Origin: Phytophthora quininea
Taxonomy: Eukaryota; Oomycota; Peronosporomycetes; Peronosporales; Peronosporaceae
Direction: 5' to 3'
Length of the DNA stretch: 64,000 bases
Assembly: GCA_011947345.1 (NCBI GenBank)
Contig: JAAVTG010000149.1
Span: forward strand, 1-64,000
Shown here: positions 56,110 through 64,000 of the stretch, piece by piece
Layout: every line of letters begins with the position of its first letter
How positions within the stretch are numbered: the stretch's first letter is position 1
The notes under the pieces: model-generated
The model's database searches: none
What the model saw: only the letters and a program-made list of their open reading frames with translations
Told to the model about the DNA's origin: nothing
Translations under genes and position numbers: made by a program

Positions 56110-58079
56110 TGTTCACGATTTTGGAGATGTTCCTTCGCCTTTGAGTCGGAGAATTGAAAACTGACCGGTTGTTGAGAAGCACGATGGTAGTCACCATCCC
56201 AATAATTTTGCCGGTACTCGGCAGATCGCAAGCAAAGTGTACACGTATTCATTGTGTTGATGTAGTTCTCGTGGCCACGGATTTCACTTTGACAATTCAA
56301 ACTTAAACGTAAAATCAACACCTGCAAACACATATTAGACAATGTACCGCAGATACAGGAAATAATGCCACGGAACGTACCGAAATGCTCCACGCGAAAA
56401 CACAATAGACCGACCATCCAGATCATGAGTTTGCCCTGAATCAGAGGCATTTGGGTCTCCAACACGAAAGCAAGTTGGTACGCTGCTTGAATGCCAGTGT
56501 ATCGTTTGATCACTGCAATTAGCAGAGCAAAAGACGCAATCTGTAGCAACCCAAACACGACGACAGGGAACAATGTGCCATCAATATTTTCAGCAGTAAC
56601 TCCGACCATTTCCGAGTGATAGCGTGCGCTAGGCAGGTGAAGCATCACCAACATGTAGCAGCAGTAGAGCAACGGGATGGCAGCCTCCAAGTAAGCCGTG
56701 ACGATAAGACACTCCGTCGTGAATAAAGTCTCGAGCGAGTCGCGCAGAACGCTGGAGTAAGTGGCGACCCGTGTTTCGGAAATTGGTTTACTCTTGCCTT
56801 CTGCATGCGATGGGTTAGCGACGATAAGGCCGATGGGGTGGATGGAGTCAAGTCGCTTACGAGCGCAAAATGAGCGTGATTGAATCAGTTCACGGCGCTG
56901 ACCATCGCTGCGCATGCTCGATACACGTAGCAGATCACCCTCAGCTTCTTGTTTGGATGTCTTGGTTGATACATCGACCAATTTGTCCAATACTCCGCAA
57001 TCCGCGGCCGATAATTTGTGGTGGAGACACGAGCGGATACAAATTCCTGTTCGAGATTGCCGTTCAAACAGCTTGGGATCTCGACATAATCGACAAATGG
57101 AACTGACCAAATTGAAGTCTCCACCGACGAGATGTCGAAGCCTTGACCAAACACTCCCCGTGCGGTAATGCAGGCCCGTGAGCATGATGATTGTTTGCGA
57201 TAGATCAGTCACCGTTAAAGTGGTGATTGCTGCAGCCGAGGACGCACTTTGCATACAAGTCGCGACGTAGAAGGCGTTGAAAAAGTCGACGGAGAAAATA
57301 ACCGCTTCGGGCATCATGTCTTCCATGTGTGTTGTGGATCGCAGCACGACGTTTTTGAGCGCGATCTTGATGAGAGGGAGCAGTAGAATCACTGGGAGCT
57401 GGAACTTGGATCCTTGAGAGAAGCGGAACAACGTCTCGTAGGCGGGATACATCGACACGATCAGGTTTTGAGTGAGTATGAAGCTCATATACCGGACGAA
57501 TTGGCCACGATGAACCTCCATGCTGTGGAAGATCTGTCGACCGACTACGATGCGCAGCGATATTACCAAGCAGACGTAAAACAACGGAGCCATTGTGAGC
57601 ACGAAGAACGGCACTGGGAAGATCAAATATGGAGTGATGGCCAGCGCACTTGCCGTAAACAAGACAGACGTGCACGCACTCATCATAATAAGTTGGCAGA
57701 CGGACATTGAGACCTCATCAATGAAGTATGTCGCCTGGTTGGCGAACGTGTGGGGAACCACGAAGGCCAATATCGCTGAGCGGATCCAGAAGCCATAGTT
57801 TGCTCGCCAGCCATCCCTCGGGTCTTGAAGCGGGATGCTTTCCTGGCCGATGACGAAAGCGACGATGGGGACTGGCGCAAGAAGACAAACAACCACAGCA
57901 CGGAATAGCGAGGTGTCTTTGGAATAGGCCTCTAAAGCGAGCGCCCGGTGTACGGAATACTTCCCGCCGTAGTAGCTCACTTGTAGCTTTTTCCACGCTC
58001 GAAACAATCTCAAAAACAAAATGGCGCCTCCGCGAGCAGAAGCAAACGGTGCAGGCTTCACCACGGTCGGTGGCTCCAT
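56106..58079 (-). CDS. Oomycete multi-pass membrane protein
   Basis: One unbroken frame of 657 residues from ATG 58079. About ten hydrophobic helices, in two groups (residues about 55-330: e.g. AVVVCLLAPVPIVAFVIG, PYLIFPVPFFVLTMAPLFYV; and about 490-620: e.g. LLYCCYMLVMLHL, VVVFGLLQIASFALLIAVI), are separated by a soluble loop of about 130 residues with several Cys/His (HLVGG...FNLVSSICRLC, CIRSCLHHKLSAADC). I do not recognise a named family; similar oomycete-only predicted membrane proteins exist. The last about 30 codons overlap the NLP copy G promoter, so the true end could lie slightly upstream. Confidence 0.7.
   Translation of the reverse strand: MEPPTVVKPAPFASARGGAILFLRLFRAWKKLQVSYYGGKYSVHRALALEAYSKDTSLFRAVVVCLLAPVPIVAFVIGQESIPLQDPRDGWRANYGFWIRSAILAFVVPHTFANQATYFIDEVSMSVCQLIMMSACTSVLFTASALAITPYLIFPVPFFVLTMAPLFYVCLVISLRIVVGRQIFHSMEVHRGQFVRYMSFILTQNLIVSMYPAYETLFRFSQGSKFQLPVILLLPLIKIALKNVVLRSTTHMEDMMPEAVIFSVDFFNAFYVATCMQSASSAAAITTLTVTDLSQTIIMLTGLHYRTGSVWSRLRHLVGGDFNLVSSICRLCRDPKLFERQSRTGICIRSCLHHKLSAADCGVLDKLVDVSTKTSKQEAEGDLLRVSSMRSDGQRRELIQSRSFCARKRLDSIHPIGLIVANPSHAEGKSKPISETRVATYSSVLRDSLETLFTTECLIVTAYLEAAIPLLYCCYMLVMLHLPSARYHSEMVGVTAENIDGTLFPVVVFGLLQIASFALLIAVIKRYTGIQAAYQLAFVLETQMPLIQGKLMIWMVGLLCFRVEHFGTFRGIISCICGTLSNMCLQVLILRLSLNCQSEIRGHENYINTMNTCTLCLRSAEYRQNYWDGDYHRASQQPVSFQFSDSKAKEHLQNREQ
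56148..56164 (-). promoter_or_regulatory. Initiator-like element of NLP copy G, inside the upstream ORF
   Basis: TCAGTTTTCAATTCTCC (minus strand) lies 39 bp from the start codon and is followed by GACTCAAAGGCGA, matching copies D and E. It falls within the last codons of the membrane-protein frame. Confidence 0.5.
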
Positions 58080-58151
58080 TCCTTGGACAAGGAAAAAAGT
58101 TGGTTTGCTCAGTTATAGAGTCCGTTATTCTGGTCGAGAACACGTTCTAAC

Positions 58152-59632
58152 TTACCATCCGCGGTGGTAACGAAATCTCTCGTCTTGGTCAAAGATCGAC
58201 CAAACGGAATCTGTGAGCGCCATTGCAATATCCAGCGAGCCAGTCGTCATTCCAACGGAGTCTTGGGGTTGAGCCAATTCGTCCTCTGTGCCCATGAAGT
58301 AGACCAAACCGTCGTAGAGGTTGATCGGCGTGAACGGCTGCACCACCAGCGATGGGGGTGCTTCGAACACCGCACTTCCATACATGCTGAATTTGTTCCA
58401 TTGGCTCACCATGAATCCTCCTTCGTCGTAGTGGAAGTTAAGTTGCACTCGACGTTTATCAGGCTGAGCAGCAATCCATCGTAGCGAGTCCTTCAGTGTT
58501 TCAGAGTCTGGCATTTGAATTCCTTCACACAAGGAAGCTGCGATACTGGACAGTGGGGCGTTAAGTAGTTGCTCGGCTGATAACGAGAAGACTGGGCAAA
58601 ATAAGCAGTTCGGGAAGTATCGGGACGGCACTCCGAGCTGCTTGCGGGAGCTGACGGAGGTTAAGAATTGGCGTGGCGTGTGATTCTCCGCTTCGTTTGT
58701 GCTCATTCCTCGGCCCGCATTTAATTTCGCGCGTGCTTGGTAGATGCATTGATACAAGTGAGCTGCTAACGCCGTGAACGTCGAAATCGGATGACCATTG
58801 TTTCCGTCGTTGGCCTCGGCCTTGATCACCGCGAGCTCCTTCGCTGAGAAGCGAACTAAGCGCCCAGATACCGGAGACGGAGCTGCTTCCCCTCCATCAG
58901 CATGCGATGCAACCTGTTTGTCGGGAGTCAGCTCGTAGCCCGATGGGGCAATTTTAAGCGCTTCTTGACGGTCTTCCGTTGACATTTCATGTTGCCCAGC
59001 AGTATACGAAAGAACGTGCGGTGGGCTCGGAAGCGTCGATTGATTGCGGTAGAGCTCTGCCAAGTCCCCAACAAGTTGGAAGAACCCGAAAGCATCGCAA
59101 ACGATGTGCCGCATGCGGACCCGATGGCCACGGAATCGCAAGCGAACCGCGTGTGCTGCACCGTAAGAATCGGGTCCTTCGCTAAACCTTCCGGGGTGGC
59201 GTCGAATGGTGGTAGGAATGCATTGCCGCCGTCAGGAAGCTTTGCGGAGATTAATCTTGGCGGTGAACCAGGTTCGTCATCTTCGGAGATGGCCTCGAAG
59301 TTCTTGAGTGGTTGCTCGCATTGGGCAGATACGAGCTTGGCACCTGCTCCCAGTTGCTCGATTTGAGCCGAGTGGTCGACCGGATTGATGGCGATGCGGC
59401 CGGTAAGATGCGGGTAGTAGTCGAGTAGGAGAGACAGCGCGTGCTTGAGCGACTCGAACGGGATCAATTCTTGGACTGAATGACCACGACGGTAGAGGAA
59501 GACGACATTCAGTGGCACGAACGCCAGCGAGACCTGGTCCATCGGACCGAGAAGGACCGGCGACTTGAGAGCTTCGAGAGAGGCCTCGTCGGCGCATTGC
59601 AGCGACAATTGACTCGTCACAGACACCGTCAT
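58152..59632 (-). CDS. BAHD-type (HxxxD) acyltransferase
   Basis: ATG 59632 opens MTVSVTSQLSLQCADEASLE; PMDQVSLAFVPLNVVFLYR and LKHALSLLLDYYPHLTGRI are typical of BAHD N-terminal halves. After a frame change near 59145 comes RHIVCDAFGFFQL, which contains the catalytic His-x-x-x-Asp. The C-terminal half (FSAKELAVIKAEA, FTALAAHLYQCIYQAR, FPNCLFCPVFSLSAEQL, SQWNKFSMYGSAVFE) follows the family layout, with the DFGWG motif replaced by a degenerate FSMYG. The stop is at 58152. BAHD enzymes move acyl groups from acyl-CoA to alcohols or amines; the substrate is unknown. Apart from one indel it looks complete. Confidence 0.8.
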
Positions 59633-59806
59633 TGCGATGGAGGAGGTGAATCCTGAAATGAAAGTGCTGGAGGGACAAGTTGCCTTTCCAATGGGAACGT
59701 TTGAAGCGTGTGCGGTGTGGTGCGGTAAATAGGGCATCAGATGGCTACATTTGTTTTTGATTGACAAGCGATCTTTTTGGCCGAAGCGTTGCAAAATTCG
59801 ATCTCG

Positions 59807-60732
59807 ATGTCATCTCTGCGCCTAGTACTACGCTCGCTGCTGTGCGTCTGCTGCGTTGCGCACGTGGCTGCCATCATCGCTCCTCGCTCCTACTTTTCCA
59901 GCTCTCGCACCCCGCAGTCGCCGACAGACCCAGTCATCTTCGATGCCGCCAATGTGCGCAGCCTTCCAATACCAATACCTGCTACTGTGTCCAATCCATT
60001 CCAACACGTCTGTGAATAAGTAGTTTGCAGTGGACCAACTGAAGGCCTTGTCGGACTCGGGAATCTACACGACACTGTCCCTATCCAAGATCCACGACGC
60101 AGCCACAGAGGTTGCCAGGCTTTATGTATTTTTTTTTCATAAACTAACAGTTGATTTGTTTTTGGTTAGTTGGGGGACTTCCACTACGTGATCCACCTGC
60201 GCGTGGCGCTGGCGTCTCCGTATTTCCGGAGCAAGAAAAGCGTTGAAGACTTTGACATGATGGTGCTGGAGAGCAAACCTCGCGTGGAGGAGAGAGCTGC
60301 TGGGAACTTTAATGCTTCGAGGAGCATTGCGATCGACGAGTTCCCAGAGATGGATGAAGACGCCATTGAAACCTTCTGGATAGAGATGGTCGAGGAGAGA
60401 CGGCGTCGACGCTGGGAGTTGTTCAAGAAATGGGAGCAGGAGGATGTTGACGATTCTAAACAGCAGAAAAAGGAGCCCAAAGAGAGAAGAAAGCAGAATC
60501 GTCAAGGGTTGTTCAGAAGCAGACGCTCACTCTGGAAGAGCTGCACGCTATGCCGACGAAGCGGCTTCGGCAACTGCTGAACACTCCAGAAAGCACGGCG
60601 GAACTGCGAGCTGCCATCTCGGCCATCCTGGACGACCGTCTCACTCTGCTCGAGCAGCGCGAAGAAACGCCATACAGAGCAGGAGAGCAAGAAGGAGCCC
60701 CGAAGCTCACACTGCAACGTGATGAACTCTGA
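59807..60732 (+). CDS. Unrecognised secreted or targeted protein (introns)
   Basis: ATG 59807 opens a hydrophobic leader ([19 protein letters not shown]) and a Ser/Pro-rich segment to FQHV near 60011. A short intron ending at 60030 leads to [22 protein letters not shown], and another (about 60121-60169) to [19 protein letters not shown]. An acidic/basic coil follows ([20 protein letters not shown]). Frames change twice near 60490-60520 before [19 protein letters not shown] and the end (LTLQRDEL) at 60732. The RDEL-like ending with a signal sequence would fit an endoplasmic reticulum protein. I do not recognise the family. Confidence 0.55.
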
Positions 60733-60773
60733 ATCGGCTAACGAGTGAGCCAAAATACAGTTCTTTCGGATTT

Positions 60774-61378
60774 TTAAGCCTGCTGACTCCGCAACGACGC
60801 GTACACTTGGACGACGAGTGAAAGACAGACGAAGGTGGCGGCAGCCAGCCACAGCAGCGACTCAAGACGCGTAACACCGGCAAAAGAGACAAATGAGCAT
60901 CCTCGCCGTCCTCTTCTTCTTGCTCTGGTTTTCTACGGTCTCGTTGGAAACGACTTGTCTTCGTTAGACGAGATTTGGCCATGCGACGAGCGACTTGACC
61001 AGGTACGTGGAACTCGTCGATGCTGCGTCCTGTGCGGGCCTTCCACGCCCGCTGGGCCTTTAGAAATCCACGCACCCATTGAGCCTCTTTCTCGTCCATG
61101 CGGCCACGCTGACGCTTCATTTCGTGCACGTACAGACCCTCTCGAGGCTCCGCTGCATGAAGTCGCCACTCGTCCACTTCTGGCTCACTATCGTCAAAAT
61201 CGTCGTCGCTTTCATCCACATCGTCGTAGTCGCTGTCGCTGTCGAAACCTTCACATGGGTGTTCCTCTTGCTTCTCAATCTCCGCAGCTTCTTCACGCTG
61301 TGAAAGTCTTAAAAGCTCCTGTCGCTTTGGACGCTCGTGACGAGACACAAAGACCGCAGGGCTCGTGTCGAACTCCAT
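60774..61378 (-). CDS. Unrecognised acidic protein with C-terminal membrane helix
   Basis: ATG 61378 opens MEFDTSPAVFVSRHERPKRQ; an acidic stretch (DSDSDYDDVDESDDDFDD), VHEMKRQRGRMDEKEAQWV and a basic stretch (ARRMAKSRLTKTSRFQRD) follow. Near 60900 the frame changes, and the other frame gives a single hydrophobic helix (LLWLAAATFVCLSLVVQVY) just before the stop at 60774, so the protein is probably tail-anchored. It overlaps nothing on the plus strand except shadows; the convergent neighbour ends at 60732. Family unknown. Confidence 0.55.
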
Positions 61379-61512
61379 GCTCTCTAGAACTGCTTTTTGA
61401 TCGCGTTGGTTTCCTGCACCGCCCTTTCAATACTCCACACACTTTGGCCCAGCGACAACAAACCCAATTACTGAAGCAATTGAGAGCAAATGGACTGGTT
61501 TGAATTCCTACC

Positions 61513-62380
61513 TTAGACTATGGTGGGTGAGGATCCAGGCGCACGTTTGTAGCATTGCGGGGACGACTCGCCGTTGGTTGTCGGACTCAGCGCTGCTCCT
61601 TTGGACGCAGCTTTCCGTCCCTCCGAGTCGTCGACGATGGGTCCTCTAGTCGGTGACAGTGGTGGAGTGCGTCTGCCACTCTCCGAGACCGACGTCAGAG
61701 ATTGACCTCTGACTGCATTGGGTTTCTTCCCCAGTTTCTGTTGCTCAGCCATCTCGCTGCGGATGATGAGGACAATACGGTACAGCACCGAGGCTAGCAC
61801 AATAGAGCCCAACACCACCGTGTAGAAGAAGTTGGGCAGCACGACACTGGGTCGGAGCTCTCCCCTGACAGGAGGAGCCTCCGGTTTAGCCCCGCTGCCG
61901 TGTCGGTGGTGTCGGTGGTGTCGGTGGCTGCAGCCTCCGCAGCCTTCACGTGCTGTCGCTCCAACTCCGTCTCCAGCAGGTGGATGGTCTCCAGGCGGCT
62001 CTCGGCGATGCGCGTCATGTTCTCCATCTGCAGACGCATCGCCGTCACGTCGTCCTTGAGTCGCTCTCGCTGCTGCGTCAGCGCCTCAATCTCGGGGCTC
62101 ATCATCTGGTGCAGGGCGAAGAAGCCCACGAGGCCCACGAGCAGCAGTGCAATGATGACGGACAGTCCGCGGGCCGCGCCGCTGGTCGGCAGCCCCAGGG
62201 ACACACGCGTCAGACAGCGGCGAGCTCTCGGGAAGCGACGTTGCAGGCTGCGCGAGCAGTCGTCGGGCGTGGTGGACGCAGCGGGAGACTGGAGCTGGCG
62301 CCGTCGGGCAGGAAGGGGCCCTCGGAGATGCTGATGCTGGTGCTGGGCCCCGCCGCCGCAGCGCTCGAAGAGGTCGCCAT
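61513..62380 (-). CDS. Unrecognised coiled-coil protein with two membrane helices
   Basis: The likely start is ATG 62380 (MATSSSAAAAGPSTSISISE). After a frame change near 62285 comes ARGLSVIIALLLVGLVGFFAL (helix 1), a coiled coil (EIEALTQQRERLKDDVTAMR, ENMTRIAESRLETIHLLETE), a Thr/Asp repeat, and after a change at CCCC 61862-61865 (plus view) a second helix (FFYTVVLGSIVLASVLYRIV) and a basic/Pro-Ser tail to 61513. If the first Met of the open frame at 62204 were used, the Ser/Pro-rich N-terminus would be lost. I do not recognise the family. Confidence 0.6.
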
Positions 62381-62563
62381 TCGTTCAGTCGTGTGCGTTT
62401 TTCCGCAGTGACTGTTGATTACGACACGGCCAAGAAGGAAATGCTATGGGGACGAAGCAGATGGAGAAACTTGGGAGGATTCGTTCGTGTTACATGCAAT
62501 GCACAGACTGCGCTGGTTATCGGTATGCTGATCGGACACTTTGGTCTTGCACCGCCTATCGGA

Positions 62564-64000
62564 TCAACGGCGGCGGCCTCGACTGCGACTGCGGCTACGA
62601 CTTGGGCTGCGACGGCGTCGGCGAGAGCGAGAGCGAGAACGCGACTCGGATCGGGACGAAGCGGACGACATGGAGCTGGAACGAGACGACCTGTCGGAAG
62701 AGATCGAGCGGGAGCTGGAGCGGCTACGCGAACGCGAGCGACCACGACGACGGTACGGACTGCGCGAGGCAGTTCTCTTACTGCGTCGGGGGACGGACTG
62801 CGAGGCTGGCGTCTGAGCGGCGAACGCGAACTGCGAACAGGAGAGCGCGAGCGGCGAGGAGAGCGCGACACTTTAGCTCTTTCCTCAGCCTTGACACGAA
62901 CTGGCAGCGTCTCAGGAAGCTTAGCGTCGGCTTGCTTCTTGCTTTCGGTCTCTTCGACCTTGGCTTTCTTCTCAGAAGCGCTAGAGCCCTCTCTTTTAGC
63001 GTGGCTCGTGTCTCTCTTATCCGCGGGCTTCTTGTGTGGCGACGGCGACTCCCTGCTAGTCACTGCATTGCCCGAAGCCGAGTGGCCCGACAGGTTCAGC
63101 ACCTTATGCTCGCCCTTAAGAACGGCAGATCGCGCGGGGAGACGCTCACCGAGACCTTCTCCTCCTTGACCTTCGTGGCCGCCTCGCTTCGACTGCCAGT
63201 TCGCGTCCTACTTCCCATTGTCCTACCACGACGAGAGCGCGAACGCGATCGACTGGAGGAGCGAGAGCTTCGGGACGACCCCGAGCTAGAAGACGCTGAG
63301 CGTCGCTTCTTATCCATTGAATGGCGCGATCTCGCCTCAGCCGGTGGCGAGTCACGCCGAGCTTTGACGTCCTCACGACGATCCGAAGGACGTCGCGATC
63401 TCGACCGAGACCTCGACTTGGAGCGCGACGAGCGGAAGCGCTCGCGTCTCTCCTTCATCTTCTGCTCCCTCTCCTCCCTCTCTTTCAGTCGCAACTGACG
63501 AGCCTCCTCCCTCTCTTTAAACTCCTGCTCTCTCTTAGCGACCCGTTCCTTTCGACGCCGCTCCTGCGCCTCCGGATCGAAGCTCTCGCCAGCCACGTAG
63601 TCTGTGGCGATGCCGAACGCGTCTTTAATACGCGCATTCTCCTGCTCCTTGCGCCGCTGACGGGCGTGGGAGCTGGAGCTGTCTGCGTCCTTGCGCTTGT
63701 CCGAGTCGTCCTGCAGACGCGCCAGCAGCCGCTCGCGCTCCCTTCCGACCTTGTCCTGGATCTCGTCGGGGTCGCAGCCGCGGTCCTCCATCTCTAGCGT
63801 CATCTCCATCAGCTGCAGCTCCACCTTGCGCTTCCTCTCGTGCAGCAGAATGTCGGCGTTGGGCGGCGGGCGGTTGCGGCCGCCCCCGCGAGCTCCAAAG
63901 TCCGCGCCCCCGCCGCGCTGGTTGCGCGCCAGCGTCTGCCGCGTGCGAGACGCGTTCACGTAGCTCAGGTTGCGCTGCACATAGCCGTTGGTGCCCGAGC
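62564..64000 (-). CDS. Cwc21/SRRM2-like SR-rich splicing factor (N-terminus beyond window)
   Basis: The frame enters at the right edge with SGTNGYVQRNLSYVN, the hallmark N-terminus of Cwc21/SRm300, followed by the cwf21 helix region (ADILLHERKRKVELQLMEMT, GCDPDEIQDKVGRERERLL), a long basic coil (KEREEARQLRLKEREEREQK) and RS repeats (SSRSKSRSRSRSRR; SSRSSSRSRSRSRR). Frames change near 63118 and 62790; the last open RS frame (SPYRRRGRSRSRSRSSSRS and so on) stops at 62564. In yeast and humans this protein binds the spliceosomal U5 factors Prp8/Snu114 through the cwf21 domain. Only the first few residues seem to be missing. A plus-strand frame over it is a shadow of the RS codons. Confidence 0.85.

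Noticed and set aside
62393..63498. Two long plus-strand frames of 258 and 350 codons
   Set aside because: Antisense shadows of the RS-repeat region; only the minus strand shows a known domain (cwf21) and RS repeats.
1..64000. RXLR or Crinkler effector genes
   Set aside because: No signal peptide followed by an RxLR-EER or LFLAK-type motif was seen in any supported frame.
1..64000. tRNA or rRNA genes
   Set aside because: No tRNA arm pattern or rRNA-like block was recognised by eye; a dedicated scan was not possible.
1..64000. Bacterial contamination
   Set aside because: Spliced genes, BBS5, a Cwc21-like SR protein and eukaryotic transposons occur throughout, so the window is eukaryotic nuclear DNA.

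Overview
The window reads as nuclear DNA of an oomycete, most likely a Phytophthora species. The signs are short GT-AG introns of about 55-80 nt, tight gene spacing, CATT..CAATTCT-type start-site elements, and gene families typical of Phytophthora: NPP1/NLP necrosis-inducing proteins with an oomycete-like Thr/Pro linker, M96-like basic/coiled-coil proteins, S33-type secreted hydrolases, BCS1-like AAA ATPases, a Crypton recombinase and oomycete DDE elements. The species cannot be named from the sequence alone.

Layout. 0-6.4 kb: two divergent BCS1-like AAA ATPase genes, an OST3/OST6-like membrane protein, a divergent pair of M96-like genes and an M96 relic. 6.4-19.3 kb: a mobile-element graveyard with an L1-like LINE relic, a DDE element (GQNKNN/GHT type), an unrecognised zinc-finger/acidic relic, a pogo-like transposase relic and the end of a PDR-type ABC transporter. 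19.4-21.9 kb: two intron-bearing M96-like genes. 22.1-27.9 kb: three S33-type alpha/beta hydrolase copies, two of which form a large inverted repeat. 27.9-37.4 kb: six M96-like genes. 37.5-46.4 kb: five NLP genes, all on the minus strand. 47.0-49.6 kb: a Crypton tyrosine-recombinase element. 49.7-59.8 kb: one more M96-like gene, a D-threonine-aldolase/D-serine-dehydratase-like enzyme, two more NLPs flanking BBS5, a multi-pass membrane protein and a BAHD acyltransferase. 59.8-64 kb: three unrecognised host genes and a Cwc21/SRRM2-like SR protein that runs off the right edge.

Housekeeping genes (OST3/6-like, BBS5, Cwc21-like) act as anchors between blocks of locally duplicated families (M96-like 11 genes plus a relic, NLP 7, S33 3). 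The NLP and S33 proteins carry secretion signals and would act outside the cell. The M96-like proteins have a basic segment and coiled coil and look intracellular. I saw no direct functional link between the families; the shared theme is repeated local duplication with exchange between copies.

An important caveat: many genes are broken by single-base shifts that fall in short homopolymer runs, nearly always one base too few. This pattern looks technical (sequence error) rather than biological, so I give such genes as CDS with the break stated. Copies with larger lesions (14-bp deletion, internal loss, in-frame stops) are called pseudogenes.
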